Shown here piece by piece: positions 1 through 9,290 of a stretch of DNA of 64,000 nt. The DNA comes from Phycisphaerales bacterium. Its GTDB lineage: Bacteria > Planctomycetota > Phycisphaerae > Phycisphaerales > UBA1924. Numbering within the stretch: position 1 is the stretch's first letter; every line of letters starts with the position of its first letter. Made by a program: the position numbers and the translations under genes. Below the pieces are notes generated by a model. That model was not told the DNA's origin, searched no databases, and was given only the letters and a program-made list of their open reading frames with translations. The stretch spans positions 37,249 to 101,248 of the forward strand of contig JADLFE010000058.1 of NCBI GenBank assembly GCA_020845755.1, given 5' to 3'.

Positions 1-2
1 CC

Positions 3-2396
3 GCGCGCGTCGACGCCGAGCGCCACGCCGAATCACGCATGATCCCCGCCGGATCGATCGTCGTCCGCACGGGCCAGAAACTCGGGCACCTGGCCTCCAT
101 CCTCCTGGAGCCAGCCTCCGACGACGGCCTGGTCACCTGGAACTTCTTCGACGACACGCTTGCGCTCGGACAGGACTTCCCCGTCCTGCGCGTCCCCGCC
201 GCCACCCACCTCCACACCACCGCCATCCGCCCCCTCCGCGATGAGTCGTTTGTCCAGGAATCGCTGAGCTACAAGCGCGTCTTTGAGAGCGATCGCGGCG
301 TCAACCTCGGCGGCAACCCGACCGGCGGCGGCGCGTGGATCGACGACGAAACCTGGCGCGTCAACCGCAACGGCGGCTGGTTCAAGGTCAATGCCAAGAC
401 CGGCCGCGCCGAAAAACTCACATTCGACAACGAGGCCATCGTCAAAGCCCTCGCCACGCTCCCCTCGATCGGCGAGAAGGGCGCGGGCGAATTGGCCCGC
501 ACGCCCTTCCTCCGCACCGACGCGGGCCGGACCGGCGCACTCTTCGAACGCGACAACGACCTCTACTACGCCAGGCTCGATGGCTCGCTCGCCCTCCGCC
601 TGACCAGCACGCCCGAGCCCGAAGAACTCAGCGAGTTCAGCCCCGACGGCAAGTTCGTCGCCTTCGTCCGCAACTTCGACCTCTACGTCGTCGACACCAC
701 CACCGGCACCGAGCGCCGCCTCACGACCGACGGCACCGACCTTATCCGCAACGGCAAGAACGACTGGGTCTACTTCGAAGAGATCTTCAACCGCAACTGG
801 AAGTCCTACTGGTGGAGCCCCGACTCTACGCGCGTTGCCTTCTATCGCACCGACGCGTCGATGGTCCCCGAGTACACCCTCGTCGACGACCTGCCCCAGA
901 AGCAGCGCGTCGAACGCGTCCGCTACCCCCGCGTCGGCGAGGCCAACCCTCAGGTCAAGCTCGGCGTCGTCCGCGTCGCCGGCGGCACGCCCGTCTTCGT
1001 CGACCTCTCCGACTACGACCCCCAGAACATGCTGATCTCCGGCGTCGCGTGGTGGCCCGATTCCTCCAGCGTCTTCGCCGGAATCCAGAACCGCTACCAG
1101 ACCTGGATGGACTGCGTCGCCGTCTCACCCAACGGCGGCAAGCCCGCGCGTCTCTTCCGCGAAACCACCCAGGCCTGGGTCGAGTTCCTCGCCGACCCCG
1201 CCTTCCTCTCCGACGGCTCGTTCCTCTGGCAATCCGAACGCTCCGGCTGGCGACACCTCTACCACTACGCCAAGGACGGCACGCTCAAGGGCCCCGTCAC
1301 CACCGGCGAATTCGAAGTCCGCTCCGTCGTCAAGGTCGACGAAATGAACAACGTCGTGTTCTTCAACGGCACCAAGGACTCGCACATCGCGTCGAACTTC
1401 TACCGCACGCCCCTCTCCCCCGCCGGCACGCCCTCACGACTCACCACCGAGCCCGGATCCCACAGCACCAGCCTGAACCCCGGCGGCACGCTCTTCGTCG
1501 ACACCTGGTCGAGCTTCGACACGCCCTCCAAGATCGCCCTCCGTTCCGCCGCCGACGGCTCGCTCGTCCGCACCCTCGACACCAACCCCGTCTACGCCAT
1601 CGAAGAGTTCAAGCTCGGCAAGTCCGAGCTCGTTCAGATCCCCGCGGCCGATGGCTTCGTGCTCGAGGGCCTCCTGGTCTATCCGCCCGACTTCGACCCC
1701 GCCAAGAAATACCCCGTCTGGATCACCACCTACGCCGGCCCGCACGCGCCCACCGTCAGCGACAGCTGGGGCGGTGGACACATCGGCAGCCACGTCTATG
1801 CCCACGACGGCATGATCATGTTCGGCGTCGACCCGCGCTCCGCCAGCGGCAAGGGCGCCGTCTCCGCCTGGGCCTGCTACAAGCAGCTCGGCGTCTCTGA
1901 ACTCAAGGACCTCGAAGACGCCGTCCGCTGGGTCACGTCCAAGCCCTTCGTCGATGGCTCGCGCGTCGGCATCAGCGGCTACAGCTACGGCGGGTTCATC
2001 GGCTGCTACGCCCTCACCCACAGTACCCTCTTCTCCGCCGCCATCTCCGGCGGGCCGCCCACCGACTGGCGCGAGTACGACTCCATCTACACCGAACGCT
2101 ACATGCTCACGCCGCAGGAAAACCCCGACGGCTACGACAAGACCTCCGTCGTCAAGGGCGCGGGCAACCTCGTCGGCAAGCTGATGCTCGTCCACGGCAC
2201 GATCGACGATAACGTCCACCCCGCCAACTCCTGGAAACTCGCCAAGGCCCTGCAGGATTCGGGCAAGCAGTTCGAGATGGCGATGTACCCCGGCTGGCGC
2301 CACGGCATCGGCGGGCGTCAGTACCAGCGCATGAACTATGAATTCATGCTCCGCACCATGAAACTGACCGAGAAGAGCGAAGAGGCCGCGAAGTAA
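3..2396 (+). CDS. S9B dipeptidyl-peptidase IV-like serine peptidase, 5' partial, with an M14-type N-terminal tail
   Basis: The frame is open to the left edge, so the true start lies outside; an internal ATG is at 39. Numbered from that ATG, residues about 95-480 form a DPP IV N-terminal propeller (WWSPDS and FRTD-like blocks) and about 545-780 an alpha/beta-hydrolase domain. The catalytic triad is visible: Ser649 in GYSYGG, Asp723 in HGTIDDN and His755 in WRHG. Such enzymes remove dipeptides from peptide N-termini and are normally exported. The first about 60 residues, including LLEPASDDGLVTWNFFD, resemble instead the C-terminal end of M14 zinc-carboxypeptidase-like proteins. This suggests an M14-S9 fusion whose front half is outside the window. 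No signal peptide is visible at the internal ATG, which agrees with it not being the start. Confidence 0.88.
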   Translation, partial: ARVDAERHAESRMIPAGSIVVRTGQKLGHLASILLEPASDDGLVTWNFFDDTLALGQDFPVLRVPAATHLHTTAIRPLRDESFVQESLSYKRVFESDRGVNLGGNPTGGGAWIDDETWRVNRNGGWFKVNAKTGRAEKLTFDNEAIVKALATLPSIGEKGAGELARTPFLRTDAGRTGALFERDNDLYYARLDGSLALRLTSTPEPEELSEFSPDGKFVAFVRNFDLYVVDTTTGTERRLTTDGTDLIRNGKNDWVYFEEIFNRNWKSYWWSPDSTRVAFYRTDASMVPEYTLVDDLPQKQRVERVRYPRVGEANPQVKLGVVRVAGGTPVFVDLSDYDPQNMLISGVAWWPDSSSVFAGIQNRYQTWMDCVAVSPNGGKPARLFRETTQAWVEFLADPAFLSDGSFLWQSERSGWRHLYHYAKDGTLKGPVTTGEFEVRSVVKVDEMNNVVFFNGTKDSHIASNFYRTPLSPAGTPSRLTTEPGSHSTSLNPGGTLFVDTWSSFDTPSKIALRSAADGSLVRTLDTNPVYAIEEFKLGKSELVQIPAADGFVLEGLLVYPPDFDPAKKYPVWITTYAGPHAPTVSDSWGGGHIGSHVYAHDGMIMFGVDPRSASGKGAVSAWACYKQLGVSELKDLEDAVRWVTSKPFVDGSRVGISGYSYGGFIGCYALTHSTLFSAAISGGPPTDWREYDSIYTERYMLTPQENPDGYDKTSVVKGAGNLVGKLMLVHGTIDDNVHPANSWKLAKALQDSGKQFEMAMYPGWRHGIGGRQYQRMNYEFMLRTMKLTEKSEEAAK

Positions 2397-2580
2397 CGCA
2401 AAGCCGCGCCGTCACGGCCGGCGCACCGATCGGGGCGGTGTATGTTGCGAAGCCCGGCCGCGAGCGACCATGCTCCGCGAAGGTAGCACGCCGCCATCGC
2501 CCTGCTTCGCGTCTTTGGACATCGGAATTGAGGCGCCAGCGCCGAAGGTCCGAGTTGTCCAGTTGATGCGCGATCCCGCC

Positions 2581-3552
2581 TTATCTCCCCGCCGCCTTCG
2601 CCAGCCCCGCCTCGCCGATCACGCGCTCCGCGTACTTGTTCATCGCGTCGCGCAGTTGTTCGAAGCTCTCCAGCACGTAATACACCGGCTGGTAGTGATC
2701 GATCTCAAAGTCCGTCTCGCACACGCGCTCCAGGTCGAACGGGCGATACACCGGCACCGGGCGCGCCTTGCAATCGCTCACTTCGCGCCCCTTCTTCTCC
2801 CACTCGCCCGTCAGCGAATACGCGCTCTCGGCGTGGCTGCTCACCAGCCCGCTGCCGTACACCTTCACCATGTCGTCCTCGCGGATCAGGCCGAACTCCA
2901 CCGTGAACCAGAACAGCCGCCCCAGCCGCTTCACATGGTCCTCGTCGTCGCACAAGAGCGCCGCCTTGCCGTACGTCTGCAAGAAGTCCGCGAACACCCG
3001 CAGCGTGTGCAGCGGCACGTGCCCGAACACGTCGTGGATGATGTCCGGCTCCGGCAGGTAATCCATCGCCTCGCGCGGCCTGATCAGCACGGTCGTCGGA
3101 AACTCCCGCTGCGCCAGGCACGCAAAGAACGCCTTGGCCGGCAGGTACCCCGGCACGCCGTAGCTGGCCCAGTTGCTCTGCGCCTGCAAAAATTTGTTGA
3201 TCCCGTCGAGTTTGGTGCCCTTGGCCACCTTCACGCCGCCGGCGATCTCGATCTCTCGATCAAGCACAAGGTCATCGAGCAGCGGGATTCGATCGGGCGT
3301 GAGCCGCAGGATCTTGAGCCCCTCAATGAACTGGCGCGATACCTGCTGCTCCAGCACGCTCCATCGCTTGTTGTACATGTCGCGCCACACGTCGTGGTTG
3401 TCGCGCGTGTACTTCCAATACTGCTGCGTGATGTAGAACTTGTCGGCGTTTATGTCCTCCGCGTGCTGCGACGGCGCGCGATCCGCCTCCGCCTGCGCCA
3501 GCCTCGCCTCGTCGCTGTCGATGATGTTGTTGTACCTGATGTCGGCTCGCAC
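2581..3552 (-). CDS. phhA: phenylalanine 4-hydroxylase (biopterin-dependent aromatic amino acid hydroxylase)
   Basis: This 323-residue protein converts phenylalanine to tyrosine with O2 and a reduced pterin. The non-haem iron site is complete: His173 and His178 in PDIIHDVFGHVPL and Glu219 in FTVEF. GLVSSHAES and the C-terminal YYVLESFEQL are also family blocks. The length is slightly above that of short bacterial PhhA and there is no ACT regulatory domain. Translation begins at GTG (3550-3552), chosen because a strong Shine-Dalgarno GGAGG lies just upstream at 3559-3563. It converges on the S9 peptidase gene with 184 bp between. Tyrosine phenol-lyase and an aromatic-type decarboxylase lie 18-22 kb away, so this may feed a tyrosine-degrading route; that link is inference. 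Confidence 0.95.
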   Translation of the reverse strand: MRADIRYNNIIDSDEARLAQAEADRAPSQHAEDINADKFYITQQYWKYTRDNHDVWRDMYNKRWSVLEQQVSRQFIEGLKILRLTPDRIPLLDDLVLDREIEIAGGVKVAKGTKLDGINKFLQAQSNWASYGVPGYLPAKAFFACLAQREFPTTVLIRPREAMDYLPEPDIIHDVFGHVPLHTLRVFADFLQTYGKAALLCDDEDHVKRLGRLFWFTVEFGLIREDDMVKVYGSGLVSSHAESAYSLTGEWEKKGREVSDCKARPVPVYRPFDLERVCETDFEIDHYQPVYYVLESFEQLRDAMNKYAERVIGEAGLAKAAGR

Positions 3553-3755
3553 GGGGCACCTCCTGTACGGCGTTCGAGCGGGTCAATCCCGTGCCCAAGT
3601 ATACGGCCGACAACCCAAACCCGATCCCGAACACACGGCCACACGCCCGCGCACCCGACCGCCATCCTCGCCAACAGGATCGCCTATTCCGCCGACACAC
3701 CCTCCGCGCCAGAAAACCCGCAGGGCCTCTCCTCCGTAATGTCCACTGGTGCCTC

Positions 3756-4838
3756 ATGCGTCGCCCCGCCCTCATCGGTGATCTCGTCGCCGCCTTCGTG
3801 CTCGGCCTGGCCACGTTCTATGGCATCCTCGAGATCCGCCCCGCCCCCGATTTCGTCACAGGCCTCTTCATCGCCTTCCCCGGCCTGCTCTTTTTCGCCG
3901 CCCTCACCGCCGGCGCCGCCCTCATCGGGCACGCCTGGCCCGCGCGCAAGGGCGAGTCCCTCCACTGCGCCTCCTGCGGGCACGCCGTCGCCGCCGAAAA
4001 CGCCCGCCTCCTCCCCTACTGCGGCGAATGCGGCAAGCCCTGGCGTCACTTCGGGCGGCGCGTCCGTGGCCGGCTCATCACCCACCACCCGCGCCTCATC
4101 GTCGGCGTCGTGCTCCTCACGCTCGCCTTGTTCGGAATGTGGGCCCGCACCTTCGCCACCCGCCAACTCCTCGCGCAGACCCCCGACTGGCTCCTCATCC
4201 GACAGGTCGGCGTCCTCACCTGGGGCGATCTGCAGGAAGAATGGCGCGAACTCGGGCGCCGAACGCTCTCGCCGCAGTCGGACCGCCAACTCCTCGAAAC
4301 ACTCCTCAACCGGCGCGCCCGCGACGGCTCGCTCCCCTCCGCCCTCGCCGTCTACATACAGTCGCGCGCGAATTCCGCCACGCTCCCTTCCGATCTCGCC
4401 ACGCGCTGGCTCGCCGAACTCTTCGACGCGCGTCTCATCACCCCCGAATCCGTCGAGGCCGGCGAGCGCATCCCCATCGATGTCGTCGGGCGATTCTCCG
4501 CCGGTTGGACCGGCGTCGCCGACACGCCCCAGGTCCTGCTCTGCGGCGTGACGATCGACGGGCGCGACGTGGCCCAGTCTCGCTGGGAGCGCCCCGCATC
4601 CACCGCCACCTTCGGCACCGGCGCCACGATCTTCTCCCACGCCGTGCGCACCGACAAACCCGGCGTTGTCACGATCGAAGTCCGCGGCTGGTTCTTCGTG
4701 GGCCAGCCCGACCAGATCATCAAGTACGACGCCGATGGTGCGCCAACACTCCCGATGAACGTCTACGCCCGCCCCTTCTCCTTCACGCGCAGCGTCGAGG
4801 TTCGCGAATCAGCGCCGCCCGCCAAGACCGGGACGTGA
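3756..4838 (+). CDS. membrane protein with a zinc-ribbon between transmembrane segments
   Basis: This is a 360-residue protein of unknown function. Two hydrophobic segments (about 8-30 and 35-57) precede a four-cysteine zinc ribbon, with Cys71/Cys74 in CASCG and Cys89/Cys92 in CGEC. A third membrane segment follows at about 112-130. The rest is a soluble domain rich in Arg and Leu with a beta-rich C-terminal third. The frame is open from 3591, but ATG 3756 (MRRPALIG) is the likely start because the upstream residues are low-complexity. It lies 30 bp before the asparaginase gene, so co-transcription is possible. Proteins of this layout are common and poorly characterised in planctomycetes. No enzyme motif is visible. 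Confidence 0.75.
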   Translation: MRRPALIGDLVAAFVLGLATFYGILEIRPAPDFVTGLFIAFPGLLFFAALTAGAALIGHAWPARKGESLHCASCGHAVAAENARLLPYCGECGKPWRHFGRRVRGRLITHHPRLIVGVVLLTLALFGMWARTFATRQLLAQTPDWLLIRQVGVLTWGDLQEEWRELGRRTLSPQSDRQLLETLLNRRARDGSLPSALAVYIQSRANSATLPSDLATRWLAELFDARLITPESVEAGERIPIDVVGRFSAGWTGVADTPQVLLCGVTIDGRDVAQSRWERPASTATFGTGATIFSHAVRTDKPGVVTIEVRGWFFVGQPDQIIKYDADGAPTLPMNVYARPFSFTRSVEVRESAPPAKTGT

Positions 4839-4868
4839 CTTTCGCGCCAACCCCGCCCACCATTCCGC

Positions 4869-5900
4869 ATGACTTCGCCAATCACGCCCCGCCCGCCCGT
4901 CATGATCGGCAGTTGGAACGCGCTCCCCGCACTCGCCCGCGCCAGCGAACAACTCGCCGCCGGCACGCCCCTGCTCGATTCCATCGTCAGCGGCATCTCG
5001 CTCGTCGAGGATGATCCCGACGAAATGTCCGTGGGCTATGGCGGCCTGCCCAACGAAGACTGCGTCGTCGAGCTCGACGCCGCCGTGATGGACGGCGTCA
5101 CGCACCGCTCCGGCGCGGTCGCCGGCCTGCGCGCCGTGCGCCACGCCGCCCGCGTCGCGCTCGAGGTCATGCGCCGCACCGATCACTCGCTCCTGGTCGG
5201 CGACGGCGCGCACAAGTTCGCCGCGCTCCTGGGCTTCCCCGAAGAAAACCTGCTCACCGATCGCGCCCGCAAGGCCTGGCTCGATTGGAAAGCCAACCTC
5301 AGCGACCGCGACGCCTGGGTCACGCCCGATCAGGCCGCGTCGTCCTTCGGCACCGCGCGCTGGGCCGGCCGCGCCGGGTCCGGACTCGTAGCACCCGAGA
5401 TGCTCGCGCCCGACGCGCCGCCGCCCAAAGTCCCCTTCACCTACGGCACGATCCACGTCTCGGGCCTCGACGCCGCCGGCAACCTCGCCTCCTGCACCAG
5501 CACCAGCGGCCTGTCGTACAAAATCGCCGGACGCGTCGGCGATTCGCCCGTCGTCGGCGCCGGCCTCTACACCGACAACGCCGTCGGCTCCGCCGGCGCG
5601 ACCGGGCGCGGGGAATCCGTGCTGCAGGTTTGCGGCTCGCACACGATCGTCGCACGCATGGAGTCCGGAGATTCGCCCATCGACGCCTGCCTCTTCACGC
5701 TCAAGAAGATCGCAGAGCGTACTCGCCTCACACACCTCCGCGACGAGAAGGGCCGTCCCACGTTCAACGTCACGCTCTACGCCCTGCGGAAAGACGGTGC
5801 GTTCGGCGCCGCCTCCATGCACGAGGGCTACGAGTACGCCGTGCTGGAGAACGGCAAAGCCCGCGCCGAGCGTGCCGCGTTCCTGTTCGCAAAGGACTGA
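4869..5900 (+). CDS. N4-(beta-N-acetylglucosaminyl)-L-asparaginase / isoaspartyl peptidase (Ntn hydrolase)
   Basis: This 343-residue enzyme belongs to the glycosylasparaginase family, which self-cleaves to expose a catalytic threonine. Thr194 in TYGTIHVSG is that nucleophile. The following GRVGDSPVVGAGLYTDN and GRGE blocks, which bind the substrate, are well conserved. The N-terminal WNALPALARASE and DDPDEMSVGYGGLPN blocks also fit. No signal peptide is visible, so a cytoplasmic location is likely. The substrate may be glycoasparagine or beta-aspartyl peptides; sequence alone cannot choose. The start is ATG 4869 and no clear Shine-Dalgarno sequence precedes it. Confidence 0.92.
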   Translation: MTSPITPRPPVMIGSWNALPALARASEQLAAGTPLLDSIVSGISLVEDDPDEMSVGYGGLPNEDCVVELDAAVMDGVTHRSGAVAGLRAVRHAARVALEVMRRTDHSLLVGDGAHKFAALLGFPEENLLTDRARKAWLDWKANLSDRDAWVTPDQAASSFGTARWAGRAGSGLVAPEMLAPDAPPPKVPFTYGTIHVSGLDAAGNLASCTSTSGLSYKIAGRVGDSPVVGAGLYTDNAVGSAGATGRGESVLQVCGSHTIVARMESGDSPIDACLFTLKKIAERTRLTHLRDEKGRPTFNVTLYALRKDGAFGAASMHEGYEYAVLENGKARAERAAFLFAKD

Positions 5901-6018
5901 TGCGGATTTCATTCAAGACAAGGCGCTGGGACGCTGAAGAATCATGTCGCTGGAAAGCCGCACACGGAGCGTGGGATGCTCCGTCGCACTCCATTGAACG
6001 AGATCCGTTGGCCACCGC

Positions 6019-6032
6019 GATGTCGCGACATC
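6019..6032. repeat. perfect 14-bp palindrome GATGTCGCGACATC
   Basis: The sequence is identical to its own reverse complement. It lies in the 342-bp gap between the asparaginase gene and the end of ppdK. A further GATGTCC half-like copy follows within ten bases. It could be a protein-binding site, but it sits behind both genes rather than in front of one, so no regulatory role is claimed. Confidence 0.4.
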
Positions 6033-6056
6033 CCTCGATGTCCTCCGGAGAGGTCC

Positions 6057-6101
6057 CCAAAGAAAACGCCCCCACCACTCTCATCGAGGGGCGGGGGCGT
6101 T
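6057..6101 (-). terminator. Rho-independent terminator of ppdK
   Basis: AACGCCCCC (6065-6073) pairs exactly with GGGGGCGTT (6093-6101), giving a 9-bp stem with a 19-base loop. Read on the minus strand, the stem is followed by TTTTCTTT. It lies about 140 bases past the ppdK stop codon. The T tract exists only on the minus side, so it serves ppdK and not the plus-strand asparaginase gene. Confidence 0.8.
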
Positions 6102-6242
6102 CGACGCTTCACGGTTGGTCGTCGATGAAACTCGTTCAGCCCGGACCGTCGCCGGGGCTCAGGTCCGGCGTCCAAGGGCGAGAGGATCGGGCGATCCTGA
6201 GTGTGCTCGTTTCACTGATCGCACTCGGTTCCCGGGTCGCTC

Positions 6243-9011
6243 TCACTTCTTCGGCGCTTCGCCCATGATCGCCGCCTGCGCCGCCGCCAGTCGGGCGATC
6301 GGCACGCGGAACGGCGAGCAGGAGACGTAATCGAGCCCGGCGCGGTGGCAGAAGTGAACGCTCTTGGGGTCGCCGCCGTGCTCGCCGCAGATGCCGACCT
6401 TCAGGTCGGGCTTGCGGGAGCGGCCCTTGTCGACGCCCATCTTCACCAATTGTCCGACGCCCTCCTGGTCGAGCGACTGGAACGGATCGTGGTCGAGCAG
6501 TTCGCGCTTCAGGTAGTCGGGGAGGAAGGTGTTGATGTCGTCGCGCGAATAGCCGAACGTCATCTGCGTCAGATCGTTGGTGCCGAAGGAGAAGAACTCG
6601 GCGACCTCGGCGATCTCGTCGGCCGTCAGGGCGGCGCGGGGGATCTCGATCATCGTGCCGATCTTGATGTCCAGACGCGGCTTGTAGTCCTGCTCGGCCT
6701 TGACCTCGGCGATGGTCGCCTCGATCTCGGTGCGGAGGGCGGCCAATTCGCGCTTGGTGCCGATCAGCGGGACCATGATCTCCGGCATCGCCTTGATGTT
6801 GCTGCGGAGGCACTCGATCGTCGCCTCGACGATGGCGCGGACCTGCATGACGAGGATCTCGGGGTACGTGACCGCCAGGCGGCAGCCGCGGTGCCCGAGC
6901 ATCGGGTTCATCTCGTGCAACTGCGCCACGCGGCGACGCACCTTCTCGGCGCTGATCTTGAGCATCTGTGCCATCTCGGTCTGCGTCGCGTCGTCCTGAG
7001 GGAGGAACTCGTGGAGCGGCGGGTCCAGGAGGCGGATGGTGACGGGCAGGCCCTTCATCGCCTTGAAGATGCCGACAAAGTCGTCACGCTGATAGGGCAG
7101 AAGTTTCGCCAGCGCCTTCTCGCGGTCGGCACGATTCTCGGCGAGAATCATCTCGCGCATCGCCTTGATGCGCTCGCCCTCAAAGAACATGTGCTCGGTG
7201 CGGGTCAGGCCGATGCCCTCGGCGCCGAAATCGCGGGCCCGCTGCGCGTCCTCGGGCGTGTCGGCGTTGGTGCGGACGCCCAACGTGCGGTACTTGTCGG
7301 CGAGTTTCATCACCAGCGCGAAATCGCCGGAGAGTTTGGGCTCGATGCTGGAGATCGCGCCGAGCATGACCTCGCCCGTCGAGCCGTCGATCGAGACGAC
7401 GTCGTCGCGACCGAGGGTCTGCCCCGCGACCTTGACGGTGCCCTTCTTCTCGTCGATGTTGAGTTCACCTGCGCCGACGACGCAGCACTTGCCCCAGCCG
7501 CAGGCGACCACGGCCGCGTGGCTGGTGCGCCCACCGGTCGAGGTGAGGATGCCAACGGCCGAGTGCATGCCCTCGACATCCTCGGGGCTGGTCTCGGAGC
7601 GGACGAGCAGGACATGCTCGCCGGCGCGGGCGCGCTCGACGGCCTCATGGGCTGTGAACGCGAGTTTGCCGGTGGCGGCGCCGGGCGAGGCCGGGATGCC
7701 GCGGGTAAGCGTGGTGGCCTTCTTCTTGCTCGCGGGATCGAAACTGGGGAGGAGGAGTTGTGTCAGGTCGCCCGCGGGGATGCGGAGCATCGCCATCTTC
7801 TCGTCGATGAGTTTTTCGCGCAGCATGTCGCAGGCGATTCGGACCGACGCGATTCCGGAACGCTTGCCCGTGCGGGTCTGGAGCATGTAGAGCTTGCCGC
7901 GCTCGATCGTGAACTCGATGTCCTGCATGTCCTTGTAGTGCTTTTCGAGTTTGCCCTTGATCTTGAGGAGCTGGTTGTAGACGTCCTTGTTCCACTTGGG
8001 CATCTCGTCGACGTGCTTGGGCGTGCGGATGCCTGCGACGACGTCCTCGCCCTGGGCGTTGATCAGGAACTCGCCGTAGAAGGCATTTTCGCCGGTGGCG
8101 TTGTTGCGCGTGAAGGCGACGCCGGTGCCGGAATCATCGCCCATGTTGCCGTAGACCATCGACTGGACATTGACCGCGGTGCCGTTCAACCCGCGGATGC
8201 CCTCGATGCGCCGGTAGGAAACGGCCTTGTCGCTGTTCCAACTCTTGAAGACGGCCTCGATGGCCAGCTCGAGCTGCTTGAACGGGTTCTGCGGGAAAAC
8301 CTCGCCGACGTGCTTCTGGTACACGCCCTTGTAAGCCTCGCAGAGTTCGATGATGCCCTTCTCGGGAACGTCGGTGTCGTCCTTGGCGTTGTACTTGGCC
8401 TTGATCTTCTTGAACGCCTCTTCGAAGTGGCTGTGGTCAACGCCCATCACCACGTCGCCGAACATGTTGATCAATCGGCGGTACGCGTCGTATGCGAAAC
8501 GCGCGTTCTTGGTCGCCGCGGCCAGACCCGCGACCGACGCGTCGGTCAGGCCCAGGTTCAGGATGGTGTTCATCATGCCAGGCATCGAAACGGCGGCGCC
8601 GGAGCGGACCGAAACCAGCAGCGGGTTGTCGTTGCTCCCGAATTTCTTGTCCAGTTCGGCCTCGAGCACGGCGATGTTCTTGTTGACCTCGTTCATGAGG
8701 CCGTAGGGAAGCTGTTGCCCGTTCTTGTAGTACGCCGCGCAGGCGTCGGTCGTGATCGTGAACCCCGGGGGTACCGGGAGGCCGATCGAGGTCATCTCGG
8801 CGAGGTTCGCACCCTTACCGCCAAGGAGCGGCTTCATCGTGCTGTTGCCCTCGGTCCGGGTGGCGCCAAAGAAATAGACCATCTTGCCGGGCTTGGGCTT
8901 GGGCCCGCCGTTCTTTTTAGACGCAGGGGCCTCAACGATTTGGGAGGGGCCGCCGGCGCGCGACTTGTTCACGGGGCGCTTGGCGACGGCACTGCTTCCT
9001 TTGCTCGACAT
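6243..9011 (-). CDS. ppdK: pyruvate, phosphate dikinase
   Basis: This 922-residue cytoplasmic enzyme interconverts pyruvate, ATP and phosphate with phosphoenolpyruvate, AMP and pyrophosphate. All three parts are present: an N-terminal ATP-grasp region beginning VYFFG and GGKGANLAEM, a central phosphohistidine domain with GGRTSHAAVVA, and a C-terminal PEP-utilising barrel with GLTRTEHMF, GICGEHGG and the catalytic Cys block DYVSCSPFRVP. The frame is open to 9164, but ATG at 9009-9011 (MSSKGSS) is chosen: AGAGG lies about 8 bases upstream and the preceding residues are not conserved. The first about 45 residues are a Lys/Pro-rich extension. It diverges from pabB and ends before a strong terminator. 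Confidence 0.97.
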   Translation of the reverse strand: MSSKGSSAVAKRPVNKSRAGGPSQIVEAPASKKNGGPKPKPGKMVYFFGATRTEGNSTMKPLLGGKGANLAEMTSIGLPVPPGFTITTDACAAYYKNGQQLPYGLMNEVNKNIAVLEAELDKKFGSNDNPLLVSVRSGAAVSMPGMMNTILNLGLTDASVAGLAAATKNARFAYDAYRRLINMFGDVVMGVDHSHFEEAFKKIKAKYNAKDDTDVPEKGIIELCEAYKGVYQKHVGEVFPQNPFKQLELAIEAVFKSWNSDKAVSYRRIEGIRGLNGTAVNVQSMVYGNMGDDSGTGVAFTRNNATGENAFYGEFLINAQGEDVVAGIRTPKHVDEMPKWNKDVYNQLLKIKGKLEKHYKDMQDIEFTIERGKLYMLQTRTGKRSGIASVRIACDMLREKLIDEKMAMLRIPAGDLTQLLLPSFDPASKKKATTLTRGIPASPGAATGKLAFTAHEAVERARAGEHVLLVRSETSPEDVEGMHSAVGILTSTGGRTSHAAVVACGWGKCCVVGAGELNIDEKKGTVKVAGQTLGRDDVVSIDGSTGEVMLGAISSIEPKLSGDFALVMKLADKYRTLGVRTNADTPEDAQRARDFGAEGIGLTRTEHMFFEGERIKAMREMILAENRADREKALAKLLPYQRDDFVGIFKAMKGLPVTIRLLDPPLHEFLPQDDATQTEMAQMLKISAEKVRRRVAQLHEMNPMLGHRGCRLAVTYPEILVMQVRAIVEATIECLRSNIKAMPEIMVPLIGTKRELAALRTEIEATIAEVKAEQDYKPRLDIKIGTMIEIPRAALTADEIAEVAEFFSFGTNDLTQMTFGYSRDDINTFLPDYLKRELLDHDPFQSLDQEGVGQLVKMGVDKGRSRKPDLKVGICGEHGGDPKSVHFCHRAGLDYVSCSPFRVPIARLAAAQAAIMGEAPKK

Positions 9012-9272
9012 GATGAAACCTCTCGTTGCGTCGCCGAAGGGCGGCGCGAAGACCACACGCGGGAGCGCGTGCCGGGATATCCGGCGAACTTGGACGGTGA
9101 AACCGCCGTACTTCTTCCGTACTATGGCCAATCGCAGGCCGTACCGAAGATTCTCGCGGGGCACCGGCTTTCGCGTCGGGAGGCTCCATCCCGTCGCGAG
9201 TCCAGAATCCTATGGAGGCCGCCCGCTGTTGACGAGTCGGAGGGGATTTCCCGCACGAATCCCGGGGGTTTC

Positions 9273-9290
9273 TAATATCCCCCGCTCTTG
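9273..9290 (+). promoter_or_regulatory. possible -10 box next to the pabB TTG start
   Basis: TAATAT (9273-9278) is an AT-rich island about 10 bases before the TTG start of pabB at 9288. If it is used as a -10 element, transcription would begin at or almost at the start codon, giving a leaderless message. No convincing -35 box is visible. Confidence 0.25.

Noticed and set aside
2470..4551. 693-codon plus-strand ORF
   Set aside because: It overlaps phhA in antisense and the zinc-ribbon gene in another frame; both of those have clear motifs or composition.
6345..9275. 976-codon plus-strand ORF
   Set aside because: It lies exactly opposite ppdK, whose product has complete family motifs; the plus frame is a Leu/Ala/Asp-rich shadow caused by high GC.
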